64,000 bases of DNA from Gordionus sp. m RMFG-2023 (lineage: Eukaryota; Nematomorpha; Gordioida; Chordodea; Parachordodidae): assembly GCF_954871325.1 (NCBI RefSeq), contig NC_088776.1, forward strand, positions 25,716,508 to 25,780,507, in the 5' to 3' direction. This document shows positions 35,707 to 46,135 of the stretch, one piece after another. The position numbers and the translations under genes were made by a program. The notes under the pieces were generated by a model. The model saw nothing but the letters and a program-made list of their open reading frames with translations, made no database searches and was not told the origin of the DNA. Within the stretch, counting starts at the first letter, position 1; the number at the start of each line of letters is the position of its first letter.

Positions 35707-36383
35707 TTAAATTTTTTGACATTTAAAATGAAACCAGGACAAGCAAGAATCACATGATATGGAGGCATCATCATCTAAAGCAATATAACATTTTTGACAA
35801 ATCCATGGCTCTGCCATAATCTTCTTATTTAATTCCAGAATCTTTTCCTACGCATCATTTGTGAAATAATATTTTATTATTTTAAAATCCACATCATCAT
35901 TTTTTAAAGATTGCATATCATTTTTTTTGGTACTAATGTCATCAGAATTTAACAACTAATATTACAAACTTTATTGAATGAAGACTGTTTACATAATTTA
36001 TTTATGATCCATTCAGCCTTTTTTTCTTTTGATAAAGTTGTAAAAGGTTTATATAACTTTTCTGAGAAAAATAAATACATTAATATTAATTTTTTTAAGT
36101 TACTATGAGTTGTCTGACAATTGCCCAAATTTTTTATTTGTGTATCACCTAATTTTAAATATTAAAATTGTGATATTTTTAAATAAAAATATAATATTTT
36201 TTATAGATTCATCACTAATTCTGATATCAAATTATTCAATATACAAGTTTGGCTCAAACAATTTAACTTCAATAATTCAGATTTATAAATGGATATATTT
36301 ATAAAGTTTTCCTTTTCATAAATAGCTATTGAATTTTTTAAATTATCTATAGATTGAAATATAGCATTTTGATATAAAGCCAT
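35707..36383 (-). CDS. Unknown small protein with C-terminal PHD-like half finger, possibly decaying
   Basis: The minus strand starts with ATG at 36,383. Exon 1 (36,245-36,383) encodes MALYQNAIFQSIDNLKNSIA and onward to LNCLSQT. A donor T|GTATAT joins in phase to 36,148 (AATTAG|GTGATAC), which gives a long helical stretch with YKPFTTLSKEKKAEWIINKL. Further down are SDDISTKKNDMQSLKNDD and, after a possible 45-bp intron (35,848-35,892), EKILELNKKIMAEPWICQKC and CDSCLSWFHFKC before the stop at 35,707. The last part has the C-x2-C, C-x2-C, W-F-H-x2-C spacing of the first half of a PHD zinc finger. One junction (near 35,955) needs either an odd tiny intron or a frameshift. The gene may therefore be live with micro-introns or a young pseudogene. 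I do not recognise the family. Confidence 0.5.
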
Positions 36384-36476
36384 AGTGTGGTGATTTTATT
36401 TAAAATATCATAGTTTTATTTAAAAATATTAAATTACCTTGAATTTTATTAAAAATATTAATTTACCTTGAATTTT

Positions 36477-36540
36477 ATTAAATTATTTGAGCCAAACTTG
36501 TATATTGAATAATTTGATATCAGAATCAGTGGTCAATCTA
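36477..36540. repeat. Inverted partial copy of the preceding gene's first exon
   Basis: GAGCCAAACTTGTATATTGA and the following ATAATTTGATATCAGAAT are the reverse complement of 36,200-36,260, covering the 3' part of exon 1 and its donor. The repeats could pair over about 50 bp. Confidence 0.7.
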
Positions 36541-36595
36541 TTTAAAATATCATATAATTTTATTTAAAAATATTATTTTACCATTTGAAATAATA

Positions 36596-36763
36596 ATGGT
36601 TGAATTTGTATATGTTTGTAATTGGCGGGAAAAAAAGGGGGTTGCACGCATCCTTTGCGATATCCTGATTAACCTCTCGTTTGCAGATTTCATGGCACTT
36701 AGCAAAAACAAGAAACACCTAAAGGAACATTTACAATACATGCTAAAATATGGCCTAAATTAA
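36596..36763 (+). CDS. Small unrecognised ORF (55 aa)
   Basis: ATG at 36,596 opens a frame with MVEFVYVCNWREKKGVARIL in the N-terminal part and ALSKNKKHLKEHLQYMLKYG at the C-terminal end, stop at 36,761-36,763. The composition is coding-like (charged and hydrophobic residues mixed, less A/T than its surroundings) and an in-frame TTTGCAG|ATTTC acceptor-like site lies inside, so it may be a terminal exon. It is about 210 bp from the divergent start of the minus-strand gene at 36,383. No family recognised; chance ORF not excluded. Confidence 0.25.
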   Translation: MVEFVYVCNWREKKGVARILCDILINLSFADFMALSKNKKHLKEHLQYMLKYGLN

Positions 36764-37630
36764 CATCGCAACCGTTTTTCACCTTTCTTGCAATAAATGG
36801 AACAAGTGTATTTGATAATGATAATAACCTGAACAACAACAACATAACCTAACTTCCTCTAATAACCCACAACCTTCCTTTCTGGACACACGATATCGGC
36901 GACGATAACGATAACAATTACGAAAATATTAGCTAACAGGCAATGGGAAGATAAACTGGCTATAATAATAACGCAATAAATCGGACGAACCCAAATACCA
37001 TTGGCACAGAACATATAAGATCTATGGGACATACAACATCTTGGCACACCGAACAACAATCAAGGAAGAGACTCTACATGCAAGCTTAACATAAACTCTC
37101 AATACTTAACAGGATATAAGGGTTATTTTTTTGTTGGCTCACTAAATACCACTTAAGGACGCAGGTACATTTTTTTTTATATGACATTATTTTTTATTTT
37201 TTTCCTTAACACTATTCTGCCGGAAACGGAACTAATACATCACCATTATTGTACTTCTTCCTTCTTCACTTTGCTAACGGGCTACATAGTGGTACCGTCC
37301 ACTATAATAAAACGGGTAGACATCATGTATGGGATCTATATACTAGTGAAAATACATGATGCACGCTTCAACTCCTGGTGGGTGATGAAATTGCACGGTG
37401 CAATTTCTGGCGTGGTAATGAATGAATGAATGAAGTAGCACAAAATATTTTCAATCGATAAATAAGCGTAATGATACAAAAGCACATAGTTGGCTAAAAC
37501 GTTTAGGACACCGCCAAACTTTATCCGCCAATAAAAGGAAATGTTTAATATGATTGATATCGCTAGATAAAATTGAAAGCCCTTTTTATGCTTGTAGTTG
37601 CAACTTGCAACCTTAAACAATATTAAAATA
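36764..37630. promoter_or_regulatory. Less AT-rich spacer upstream of PTRHD1
   Basis: About 870 bp of comparatively balanced composition between divergent units, with a short AATG tetranucleotide run near 37,418-37,434. No frame shows family similarity. It probably contains the PTRHD1/TMX2 promoter, by position only. Confidence 0.35.
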
Positions 37631-38029
37631 ATGGTTAAACCCGACCTGACTCAATACATTATATTAAGAAAAGATTTATTACAATTAAATTGGAATCTTG
37701 GATCTATAATTGCCCAAGCTTGTCATGCCTCTTCTGCTGCTCTTATAGTATTTATAAATGATAAAAATGTAATTGATTATACTGAGAATATCCAACATAT
37801 GACTAAAGTGATTTTACAGGTTTTTAATAATAATTATTATATTTAAGATGTTGTCTAGATTGAAAATGAATCATTACTAAAAAATCTTTCTAATGATTTA
37901 CACAAGCATAATATAGATCACAAACTATGGATAGAACAGCCTGAAAACATAATAACCTGTTTAGCTACTAAGCCTTATTCAAAAGATATACTTAGACCAT
38001 ATTTTAACACTTTAAAATTATACAAATAA
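37631..38029 (+). CDS. PTRHD1: Peptidyl-tRNA hydrolase domain protein PTRHD1
   Basis: Two exons, 37,631-37,819 and 37,859-38,029, encode 119 residues. Exon 1 begins MVKPDLTQYIILRKDLLQLN and contains the family signature AQACHASSAAL (AQACHAATAAL in human PTRHD1). Exon 2 holds NIDHKLWIEQPENIITCLAT and ends LKLYK, matching human NIDHMLWLEQPENIATCIAL and FRLFK. The bacterial/archaeal Pth2-like fold is assumed from this similarity. The intron is only 39 bp (CAG|GTTTTT to GTCTAG|ATTG), and reading through it would stop at once, which supports splicing. The family resembles Pth2 peptidyl-tRNA hydrolases, which free tRNA from dropped peptides; enzymatic activity of PTRHD1 is less certain. The gene is intact and lies 42 bp upstream of TMX2 on the same strand. 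Confidence 0.93.
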
Positions 38030-38071
38030 TAGCTATATTATAAGCCTTAGGTCTTGATATATCAATTTATC
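38030..38071 (+). promoter_or_regulatory. 42-bp gap between PTRHD1 and TMX2
   Basis: The entire space from the PTRHD1 stop to the first TMX2 ATG. It contains no AATAAA and no room for a usual promoter. A CCTTAG at 38,045-38,050 could act as a 3' splice acceptor for trans-splicing. This reading is inference from distance alone. Confidence 0.4.
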
Positions 38072-41000
38072 ATGATTCAAGGTGACATACAGAAAATGAT
38101 GCACCCGCATTATTTTTTAGATATATTATTATGCTCTTTGTTTTTTGTCACAAAGCATATATCACCTATTTGTAATTATTTTTATTCCTCTACTTCTTCA
38201 ATTAAAAATAATTTTAATCCCTGCATAATGGATTGGAGAGAAAAAGAAATATTATTGTTTTTGGGAATTTGCATAACATTTAAAGTTAAAAGAGAAACTA
38301 ATTATATATCAGCTTTTAAAACTATAACACGCTTTATAAAAATAGCATCTATTGCATTACTAATAAGATCAGGTCCATCTGCAATTGTATTAACAGCTAT
38401 ATATATAATAACCTGTGTTTGCCAATTTCTATATATGCCACAACCTGCTATAAATTTAAATAAAAGAAACAACAATATTCCCTTTGTATTTGAACCTGCT
38501 GATTTAAGGATAGAAATGGAAAATTTAAAATCAAATTTATTGAAACCATCTGGTATTATTTTTATATTTATTAATAATAGTTATTCATATAAGAGCTTAA
38601 TATATTTTTTACATAATTAAGATATATATATATATATGTTATATAAAATAAATATATAATTAATGTTAATATTTACAAGTTCATCAGAATTCCCAATCAA
38701 CAAATACAAAGGATACCATATGGGTCATATATTATTGGGCTTCATGGTCTCCAGAATGCAAAAAATTTTCACCTATATTTAATAAAATTGCAAATAAATA
38801 TAGTATATCTGAATCAACATGTTTAAATTTTGGCACATTAGATGTCTCCAACATAAATGATGAGCTTCCTTTAGCTTACTTTGATATAGACTCAAGCAAA
38901 ATATCTGAACAAATACCTAGTATTGTGCTTTATATAAATGGAGTGGAAAAGATTAGGAGACCTAGTTATGAGGATAATTATGGTACATAGCATTCATATC
39001 TCTTTTTTATACTGTTTTAATTTAATCATTATGAAGTAGAGGTCTGCAAAACCCAACCTACTGATATGTGATTTCGGTTGGAAAATAATAGATTATTTTT
39101 TTTGGATTGGATTGGTAATTTTTTATTCAGATAGGTTGGGTTAGGTTGGAAATATTTTTATTACAATTTTGAATTTAATCAAGTGTAAGTAAAATGTTTA
39201 TTTTGCAATTTTGTTAATTTCATATTATTTCTTATTCAAAAAGGTAAATAGGTGCTAGGGCAAATATTTCAAGTTGGGTTAGGACAGTAACTTAAAAAAA
39301 TATTTTTTTGTATGATGTCAGTTATTTTTTCAAAAGAAAACATAGAGGAGGGAGGGTCATGCGAGAAAATAATGATATACATCCTCTCAAAATGAACGGG
39401 AATGACTAAAATACGCGTCCCCGGTCAAAACGACTTATTTTTATTATTATTAATAGGAAATCTTATTAAGCTTTATAATATGAGTTAGAAAATGTTTTTT
39501 TTTAATTTAAAAAAAATACGGTAACTAAATAAAATTTATAAAAATTTATTTTTTTTAAAAAATAAACTACGCGTCCCCGGTCAAAATACAGTTTTTTTTA
39601 AAAAATAAAAACAGATTCATATTTAACTCATTAAAATAAAATATAATATGTAAATATTATATTTTAAAGTATTTTATAACTTAGTGATTTTTTGAAAAAA
39701 CACTTTTTTTCAAAAACACTACGCGTCCCCGGTCAAAAAACCGTTTTTTTTAAAAAATAAAAGCAGATTCATGTTTAGCTTTTCAATGAGATTCAGAAAA
39801 TGGTATTAATAAAAAAAATTTAAAAAAAAAAATTTTTTTTTTGGCTAAACTACGCGTCTCCGGTCAAAATACAGTTTTTTTTTAAAAATCAAAACAGATT
39901 CATATTTAGCTCATTAAATGGATACAGAAAATGTTTTTTATGATTTAAAAAAAAATGATAACTTAGTAAAATTTTTAAAAAATTATTTTTTTTAAATGAA
40001 AAACTACGCGTCCCCGGTCAAGATACATTTTTTTTAAAAAAATAAAAGCAGATTCATATTTAGCTCATTAAATGGATACAGAAAATGTTTTTTTTTATTT
40101 TAAAAAAAAGTAGTAACTTAGTAAAATTTTAAAAAAACACTTTTTTTTCATTTTTTGACTAAAATACGCGTCCCCGGTCAAGATAGATTATTTTTATAAA
40201 AATGAATATAGAATCGTGTATAGTTTTTCAAGGAGATTCCGAAAATGGTATTTATATTTTTTTGACTAAACTACGCGTCCCCGGTCAAGATACATTTTTT
40301 TTAAAAAAAATTTTATTAATACTATTTTTGGAATCTCTTTGAAAAACTATACACGATTCTATATTCATTTTTATAAAAATAATCTATCTTGACCAGGGAC
40401 GCGTATTTTAGTCAAAAAATGAAGAAAAAAAGTTTTTTTTCAAAATTTTACTAAGTTACCACTTTTTTTTAAATAAAAAAAACATTTTCTATATCCATTT
40501 AATGAGCTAAATATGAATCTGCTTTTATTTTTTAAAAAAATTGTATCTTGACCGTGGACGCGTAGTTTTTTCATGTAAAAAATTAGTATTTTAAAAATTT
40601 TACTAAGTTACCACATTTTTTTTAAATCAAAAAAAACATTTTATGTGTCCATTTAATGAGCTAAATATGAATCTGCTTTTATTTTTTAAAAAATATGTAT
40701 CTTGACCGGGGACGCGTAGTTTTTCATTTAAAAAAATAATTTTTCAAAAATTTTACAAGTTATCATTTTTTTTTAAAATCATAAAAAACATTTTTTAACT
40801 CATCTTATAAAGCTAAATAGGATTTTTTATTAATATTATTAAATTAAACCCGTTTGACCGGGGACGCGTATTTTAGTCATGCCTCTTGCTTCCAAAAATA
40901 TATAAATAACTAGAAAATACCAATCTGCACATTTGTCAAAAAAATTTGTCTCTATTGCATGTCTACTACAGATATATTTACATTGTATTTAAATGACTAT

Positions 41001-44000
41001 CATTTTTTGAAGTGCAATATAAATAATAAAATAGTTATTTTTGATTAGAAAAAATTTGCCTAGTAAAAAAAAGAATTTGTATGGCATTGGTTTTGATAAA
41101 TTCTAAAACTATCATTAACAAGTTGAAGGTATCAGGCTTGTTATTAGATCCTTTTAAAATCAGTCATTTTTTTCTATAATTACTTAATTGAAAGCTTATG
41201 AATAGTGCTATGAACTTTATTTCAAACAAGAAACGCGTTACTTGTTATGTTTGAAAAAAGGAACACATAGCCTCATTACCATATGAAAAGAACGTGTTAA
41301 ACTGCATTCATAGTGGAGGGTGGCAATGACATATCAAAATTTAAAATAAAATGATTGCTATTTAGTATTCTAAGTAAACTTTTGCAAAGTGATTCAACAA
41401 TCATGCAAATTTGTTGCATTAGACTTGGGGTTGGAAAATTACCGGGAATTTTATTGCGGTTATTTTCCCAAGAAATTATTTCGATTTTTTATACTATATT
41501 TTATTATATTTACATAACAGATTGTAAATAATAAATATAATAAGAATATACATTAAATGTTTAGTAAAATACATTTTCAAAACTCATAATGCAAATATCA
41601 TCGGAATTTAAAATTTTAATTTCTGATGAACTATTTTCTTCCCAAATCTATTGTTTCTAGATTAAGTATATGAGGACAATTTGATACCAACATTTCTACT
41701 TTTTTCCTAAATTATTTGTTCGTTTAGAGTGTGTTTCCAAAAAATGACCATATATGTTCTGATGATGCACTAGTAGGTGGTATTGATAAAATTCTTTAGG
41801 CAATTGTAATTGATTGGGTTGTACAGAGCCATTTCCACCATGTTATTGGAGTAAAATATCCCACCCAGAGTTTCTATAAATACCATTTTTGACTCGATAT
41901 TCACTGTTTCCAATAATCAAACAAATATCTGTTATCGTTATAAAATTTTAAAATCCGATCCGTTAAAGTGGTGTCTTAATTTAGAAAAAAAATGTTATTA
42001 ATTTCATAATTTATTTGTTTATTACTTATTAGAGTCATTCCATTACAAATCAACAAGTGTATCGGGACTCTCTCAAAAATGAATGATACTTGGCTTGTTA
42101 GTTATTTATGCTGTAAATTTTATAGAGTTGGCTCAACTAGATCCAAAGATATATGCTTTCAAAGTCGAAAATCGCGCAATGTGTGATTTCATTAATCTTG
42201 TTTTTTTAAAAAAATACTTAAGATATTTTAAATTATATATCATTTTATGGCCCTTAAAATTCTACATTGGAAAATAACAAAAAAAATTTAAAAAATTCCA
42301 AGTGCACCGGTAAAAATGAAATATTGACATAGTTGAAAGGGAATTTTTTTGGGTGTATTTGCCTTCATATTTAACTGTTTAATTAAAAAACTCGATAGCT
42401 ATTTTTGTTTTTTAAAGTTTTATTCATTTTATAAATAAAAATATGCATTATATTTAAAAATTATTATAATATAATATATTTAATAAAAATATGAATTGTA
42501 TTGTAAAATAAAACAATATGATGTCCTAGGGCAATATGATTATTATTAGGACGCTAAATTATAAAATAAACATTTAAAAATTTTATTTACAAAATATTAT
42601 ATAAAAATATCTCTTATCTTTATCGTATTCCATTTTGCGGTTATTAATAGAATTCCCTGAGACCATAATTTGTAGGTATATCCTGTCGCTGTTGATCTAC
42701 TATCGTTATTATTTGATGTCACTTGTTTGGTAAAAGGATATGGGGTCCATGGGTATGCAATAAATAAATTTTTTAGTACTGTGGCTAACCACAATATATT
42801 ATGAACATATGTTTAGAAGAAAGACCGGTCCAGACCATTGTTCTAGATAAAAAACCGATCATATGTATTTAAGACGATATTTGGTGGTTAGCTAAAGTAA
42901 TAAAAAAGATTAAAATTACTGAGGGATATATATTTCATTTTTGCATTCCCATGAACTATCACCATCCATCTTTTATCTCACAATTGAGGAAATGAGATTT
43001 AATGGGAAACATTTCCATATTTTTCAATTCGTTTATAAATAAAATTATTAACTTATTGATTAAAATATAAATGTTATTGTAACAATTTTTTGCAACTCAA
43101 ATAATTTTATTTGCAAAAAAATTAAAAAATATGGAAATGTTTTCCATCAAATCTGCACAACACTGTAACGATACTAGATTCCACAACAGCACCAGGAGGC
43201 ACTTACCAATTATAGCCTCAGGAAATTTTATTAATAAGCATAAAATGTAATACGATAAAAACAAGAGGTATTTTTTTATAATAGTTTGTATATAAAATTT
43301 TAATATACTTTACGATAAAGCCTCCTTAATCATGTATATATGGGCTATTTAATTACATGTCGCTCCAGGACATAGTTATTTTTTTATTTTATACCAATAC
43401 AATATTTATATTGAATTTATTATATTATAATGAATTTTAAATATAACGCCAACTATATTATATATTTTTATTTATTAAAATGATAAAAATTTAAATAAAA
43501 TTAAAAAAAACAAAAATGGCTATCGAGTTTTTTAATTAATGAGTTAAATATGAAATGAATAAACGTGCCTAGCAAATACACCAAAAAATTCCATCTCAAC
43601 TATGTCAATATTTCATTTAAACTGGAAATAAGAAGACACTTGATTTTTTTTAATTTTTGATATTTCCAGTGTAGAATTTTAAGGGCTATAAAATGATATA
43701 TAATTTGTAACTATATTTTAGGTATTTATATTAAAAAATGATTTAATGAAATCATGCATTAGGCGATTTTCGATTTTGAAGACGTATATCTTTAGATCTG
43801 ATTGACCTATCACACAAAATTTTGATTTTATTAAAATATACATCATAGATAACTATCATGCCCAATTTCGTTTATTTTAGAGATGGTCATTTAAAAATCT
43901 CGTTCCATTATGTAAATAAATTATATTATTTTATTATATAAATAAGTAATTTATTAAAAAGTAAATGAGATGAGTAATGTATACATTAAAAATTAAAACG

Positions 44001-44847
44001 ATTAGTCTGTTTACAGAATGCAAAATCAATCGGATCGGTAATCGGCAGATATCAAACAAATCAGCTACTATCGCTCTCCATTGTGAATGATTAATTTAGT
44101 TTTTAAATTCCAATATTATATTTAAAATAATATGTTTGAAATAAATTTTTTGCTATTTAAGAATAAATACACATCTAAAAATAATTTTAGTATTATATGG
44201 AAGTTAACATATCCTATCCCTAGCCTTACCTCAATATTGGGATATTTAAAATACTAGAATGATAGTATATTTTTTTAAATTCCTGATGAAAATATATGAA
44301 ATTGTAATAATTTTAGAGTTATACTTGAGGTTGTGCCGAAATTTGTTTCAAAAGTTTTAAACTGTAAGGAAGATTATGAAAATTTTACAAAATAAAATGG
44401 ACGCAAGGTGATTAAAAATTATGTTACTGCACGAATTTTATTTAATATTTACCAAAAATATTAACTGGCCCAAAAAAAATAAAAACGTGCCAAGTTAATA
44501 AAAAAAACTCTAATATTATTAAGAAATATAAAATATCTACAAAATAATTTTTAAATTAACTAAAGTAATTAATATTACTGTATTTCTTATTAAAAAAACT
44601 GCCCGAATAATTTATTGTCGATTTATAGATCACGTTTAATTTATTAATCTATTTTAAATGTTAATATTTTATAACAAAAATAATTTCAGACAAGAGCGCT
44701 AAAAATTCTAAACGATCACAACATCCAAAAGTCGATACTTATTTTGGACGATCTATTGCAAGCTATGACTTTAATTATGAAAATGTGGTTGAAACCTTTA
44801 AATTAGACAAAATCAGTTCTAAATTTATGCATTTTAATTTTATCTAG
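38072..44847 (+). CDS. TMX2: Thioredoxin-related transmembrane protein 2 (TMX2)
   Basis: Three exons in consistent phase: 38,072-38,552, 38,680-38,982 and 44,690-44,847, 313 residues (human about 296). Exon 1 carries four hydrophobic segments separated by the family marker MDWREKEILLFLGI (human FDWREVEILMFLSA). Exon 2 is the thioredoxin-like domain, with WASWSPECKKF (residues 180-190; human FANWSNDC), LNFGTLDV and the cis-Pro region QIPSIVLYINGVEKIRRP. Exon 3 gives GRSIASYDFNYENVVETFKL, matching human GRAVSWTFSEENVIREFNL, and closes the protein. Like human TMX2, the active-site motif keeps only the second Cys (SPEC). The human C-terminal di-lysine ER signal is absent; this protein ends HFNFI. 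Start could also be the ATG at 38,096. The last intron is 5.7 kb and full of repeats. Confidence 0.93.
39037..39300. mobile_element. hAT-like end with ACCCAACC repeats in TMX2 intron 2
   Basis: TAGAGGTCTGCAAAACCCAACC starts like the GGCCCGG hAT MITEs (TAGAGATCTGCA...), but the inner words are AACCCAACC and GGTTGGGTTAGG instead of GCCCGGCCC. The right end and duplication were not found. Confidence 0.5.
39395..40885. mobile_element. Fold-back element with eleven ACGCGTCCCCGGTCAA cores
   Basis: The ends ATGACTAAAATACGCGTCC and GGACGCGTATTTTAGTCAT are inverted copies. Inside, the core ACGCGTCCCCGGTCAA occurs seven times forward (near 39,413, 39,569, 39,720, 39,851, 40,004, 40,165, 40,271) and four times inverted (near 40,389, 40,547, 40,700, 40,855), mostly 150-160 bp apart. 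The spacers are A/T-rich, with a shared GCAGATTCATATTTAGCTCA segment. The right arm is the mirror of the left, so the whole can fold back. No coding sequence and no clear target duplication were seen. It lies in intron 2 of TMX2. The regular GC core in AT filler resembles subterminal transposase sites. Confidence 0.8.
42050..43900. mobile_element. Element with ~480-bp inverted repeats in TMX2 intron 2
   Basis: The stretch at 42,090-42,560 is matched in reverse by 43,360-43,850. Shared words include CTATCGAGTTTTTTAATTAA, CATTTTATGGCCC, AACTATGTCAATATTTCAT and the terminal ATATCTTTAGATC. Identity is moderate, so it is old. The 800-bp centre has no recognised gene but has its own hairpin: GGGAAACATTTCCATATTTTT near 43,000 pairs with AAATATGGAAATGTTTTCC near 43,130. 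Exact ends and target duplication are not resolved. Family unknown. Confidence 0.65.
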
Positions 44848-44906
44848 TCCAGATATTGTACCAAGCTACTTTATTATATCATATTGTATTCAGTTTCAAA
44901 TCATTA

Positions 44907-44912
44907 AATAAA
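44907..44912 (+). promoter_or_regulatory. Polyadenylation signal candidate for TMX2
   Basis: AATAAA 60 bp after the TMX2 stop codon. In such AT-rich DNA the hexamer is common, so position is the only support. Confidence 0.35.
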
Positions 44913-45154
44913 ATACTTAAAATATTGTACTATGTTTAAGCAAGACATAATTTCTGGAAACGGGGCAGAAATGTTCCTGATAAAAAGATAGTAATAAAAA
45001 ATATCTCAATTTTAAAATATTTAGAAAAATATGGAATTTTCTTAAAAATACTCAGGACCAGGAGCAAATGTACGAGAAGTGTTGAAGTGGGATTAGGAGT
45101 TAATTAATTATTGAAGATAGAAAATACTTTTTTATTTTATATTTAAAACTTATA

Positions 45155-45260
45155 ATTAGGGCTGTGCCGATATTAAATATCGGATTGGCACCAATATTTA
45201 GCGTTTTCCAAAAATATCGGATCGGGTCGATACCTATAAAAACCGATCCGATCTTTTTAC
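45155..45260. repeat. hAT-type end with ATCGGAT dyads
   Basis: TAGGGCTGTGCCGATATTAA followed by alternating ATATCGGATCGGG and CCGATCCGATC. The TAGGGCTGTG terminus and inverted GC-rich words follow the style of hAT MITE ends, but no partner was found. Confidence 0.4.
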
Positions 45261-45417
45261 TTTTCTTTTTTTGTTATGTATGATATAATAGTGTAATGTA
45301 ATTATATTTTTTTATTAGAATTAGATAATAGTTTTTGTAATAAATAATTATTATCGATTTTTTTAGTATTGTTTTGTGAAAAAAATATTATTATTGTTTT
45401 TTTTATAGATTATTTTT

Positions 45418-45657
45418 TTGTTATTTTTCGCGATGGTTATAAAAAGTAGAAAAAAAAGCGAAATAAAACAATTATTCAATTTTTGTTTTCAGAAGCAGAA
45501 TAAGATAAAAGAAGAAGAAAAGATTTTAAAAAAATCAAGTAAGGAAAAAAAACCATTATATTTAATTTTTTTAAAAAAAAGTTGTAAAAAGGCAAAAAGT
45601 GTTAAGCTTGAAAGCGCAGTAAGAGAAGAAAAAATAGATTGTAACCATCAGGCTTAA
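45418..45657 (+). CDS. Lys-rich unrecognised ORF
   Basis: A 79-residue frame, a third of it Lys and Glu (FCFQKQNKIKEEEKILKKSS...). It lies just before a tandem repeat array and the decayed gypsy-type element, and could be part of that element's leader or chance. The start given is a TTG-type frame opening; the first ATG is at 45,433. No family recognised. Confidence 0.15.
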   Translation: MLFFAMVIKSRKKSEIKQLFNFCFQKQNKIKEEEKILKKSSKEKKPLYLIFLKKSCKKAKSVKLESAVREEKIDCNHQA

Positions 45658-45659
45658 GG

Positions 45660-46135
45660 CTTGAAAGTGCAGATAGTTTAAGTTTGAAAGTGGTGGCCAA
45701 GGACAGTATCCCTTTTAAGTTGAGAAAGCAATAGTTAAGAGTTTAGGTACCCATTTGTTGGCGGTTACATTGAGAAAGCATTAAATTAATAGTTGAGTTA
45801 CCCATTTGTTGGGCGGTTAAATTAAGAAAGCATTAAAGTGAGAGTATAGTTACCCATTTGTTGGGCGTTAAGTTAAAAAGGACAAATTATACGCTAGTGA
45901 TGCCCAAATTTTTGAGTATATAAATCTATTAGACGAAATACCCAAAATTTAATAAATAAGCCAGTTATACGGAAGTGCTGCCAAAATTTTTGCATATATA
46001 AATCTATTAGACGAAATTTACCCAGAATTTTAGTAAATAAGGCAGTTACGGAAGTGCTGCTCAAATTTTGTTAAGCATAAATCTGTTAAGAAATTTTCAC
46101 GGATTTTTTCATATATTGACCTATTAAGTGTGCAT
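45660..46135. repeat. Two adjacent tandem repeats (~57 bp x3, ~85 bp x3)
   Basis: TACCCATTTGTTGG(GC)GGTTA with AAGAAAGCATTAAA recurs three times between about 45,745 and 45,875. Immediately after, AAATCTATTAGACGAAAT and GGAAGTGCTGCC recur about three times between 45,890 and 46,135. Both end just before the gypsy-type remains. Confidence 0.7.

Noticed and set aside
37336-37620. 94-codon minus-strand frame upstream of PTRHD1
   Set aside because: Hydrophobic aromatic composition without a family match, in the presumed promoter region.
39395-40885. CRISPR-like array
   Set aside because: Regular spacing of a conserved core, but the cores invert midway, the spacers are related to each other and the DNA is an animal intron.
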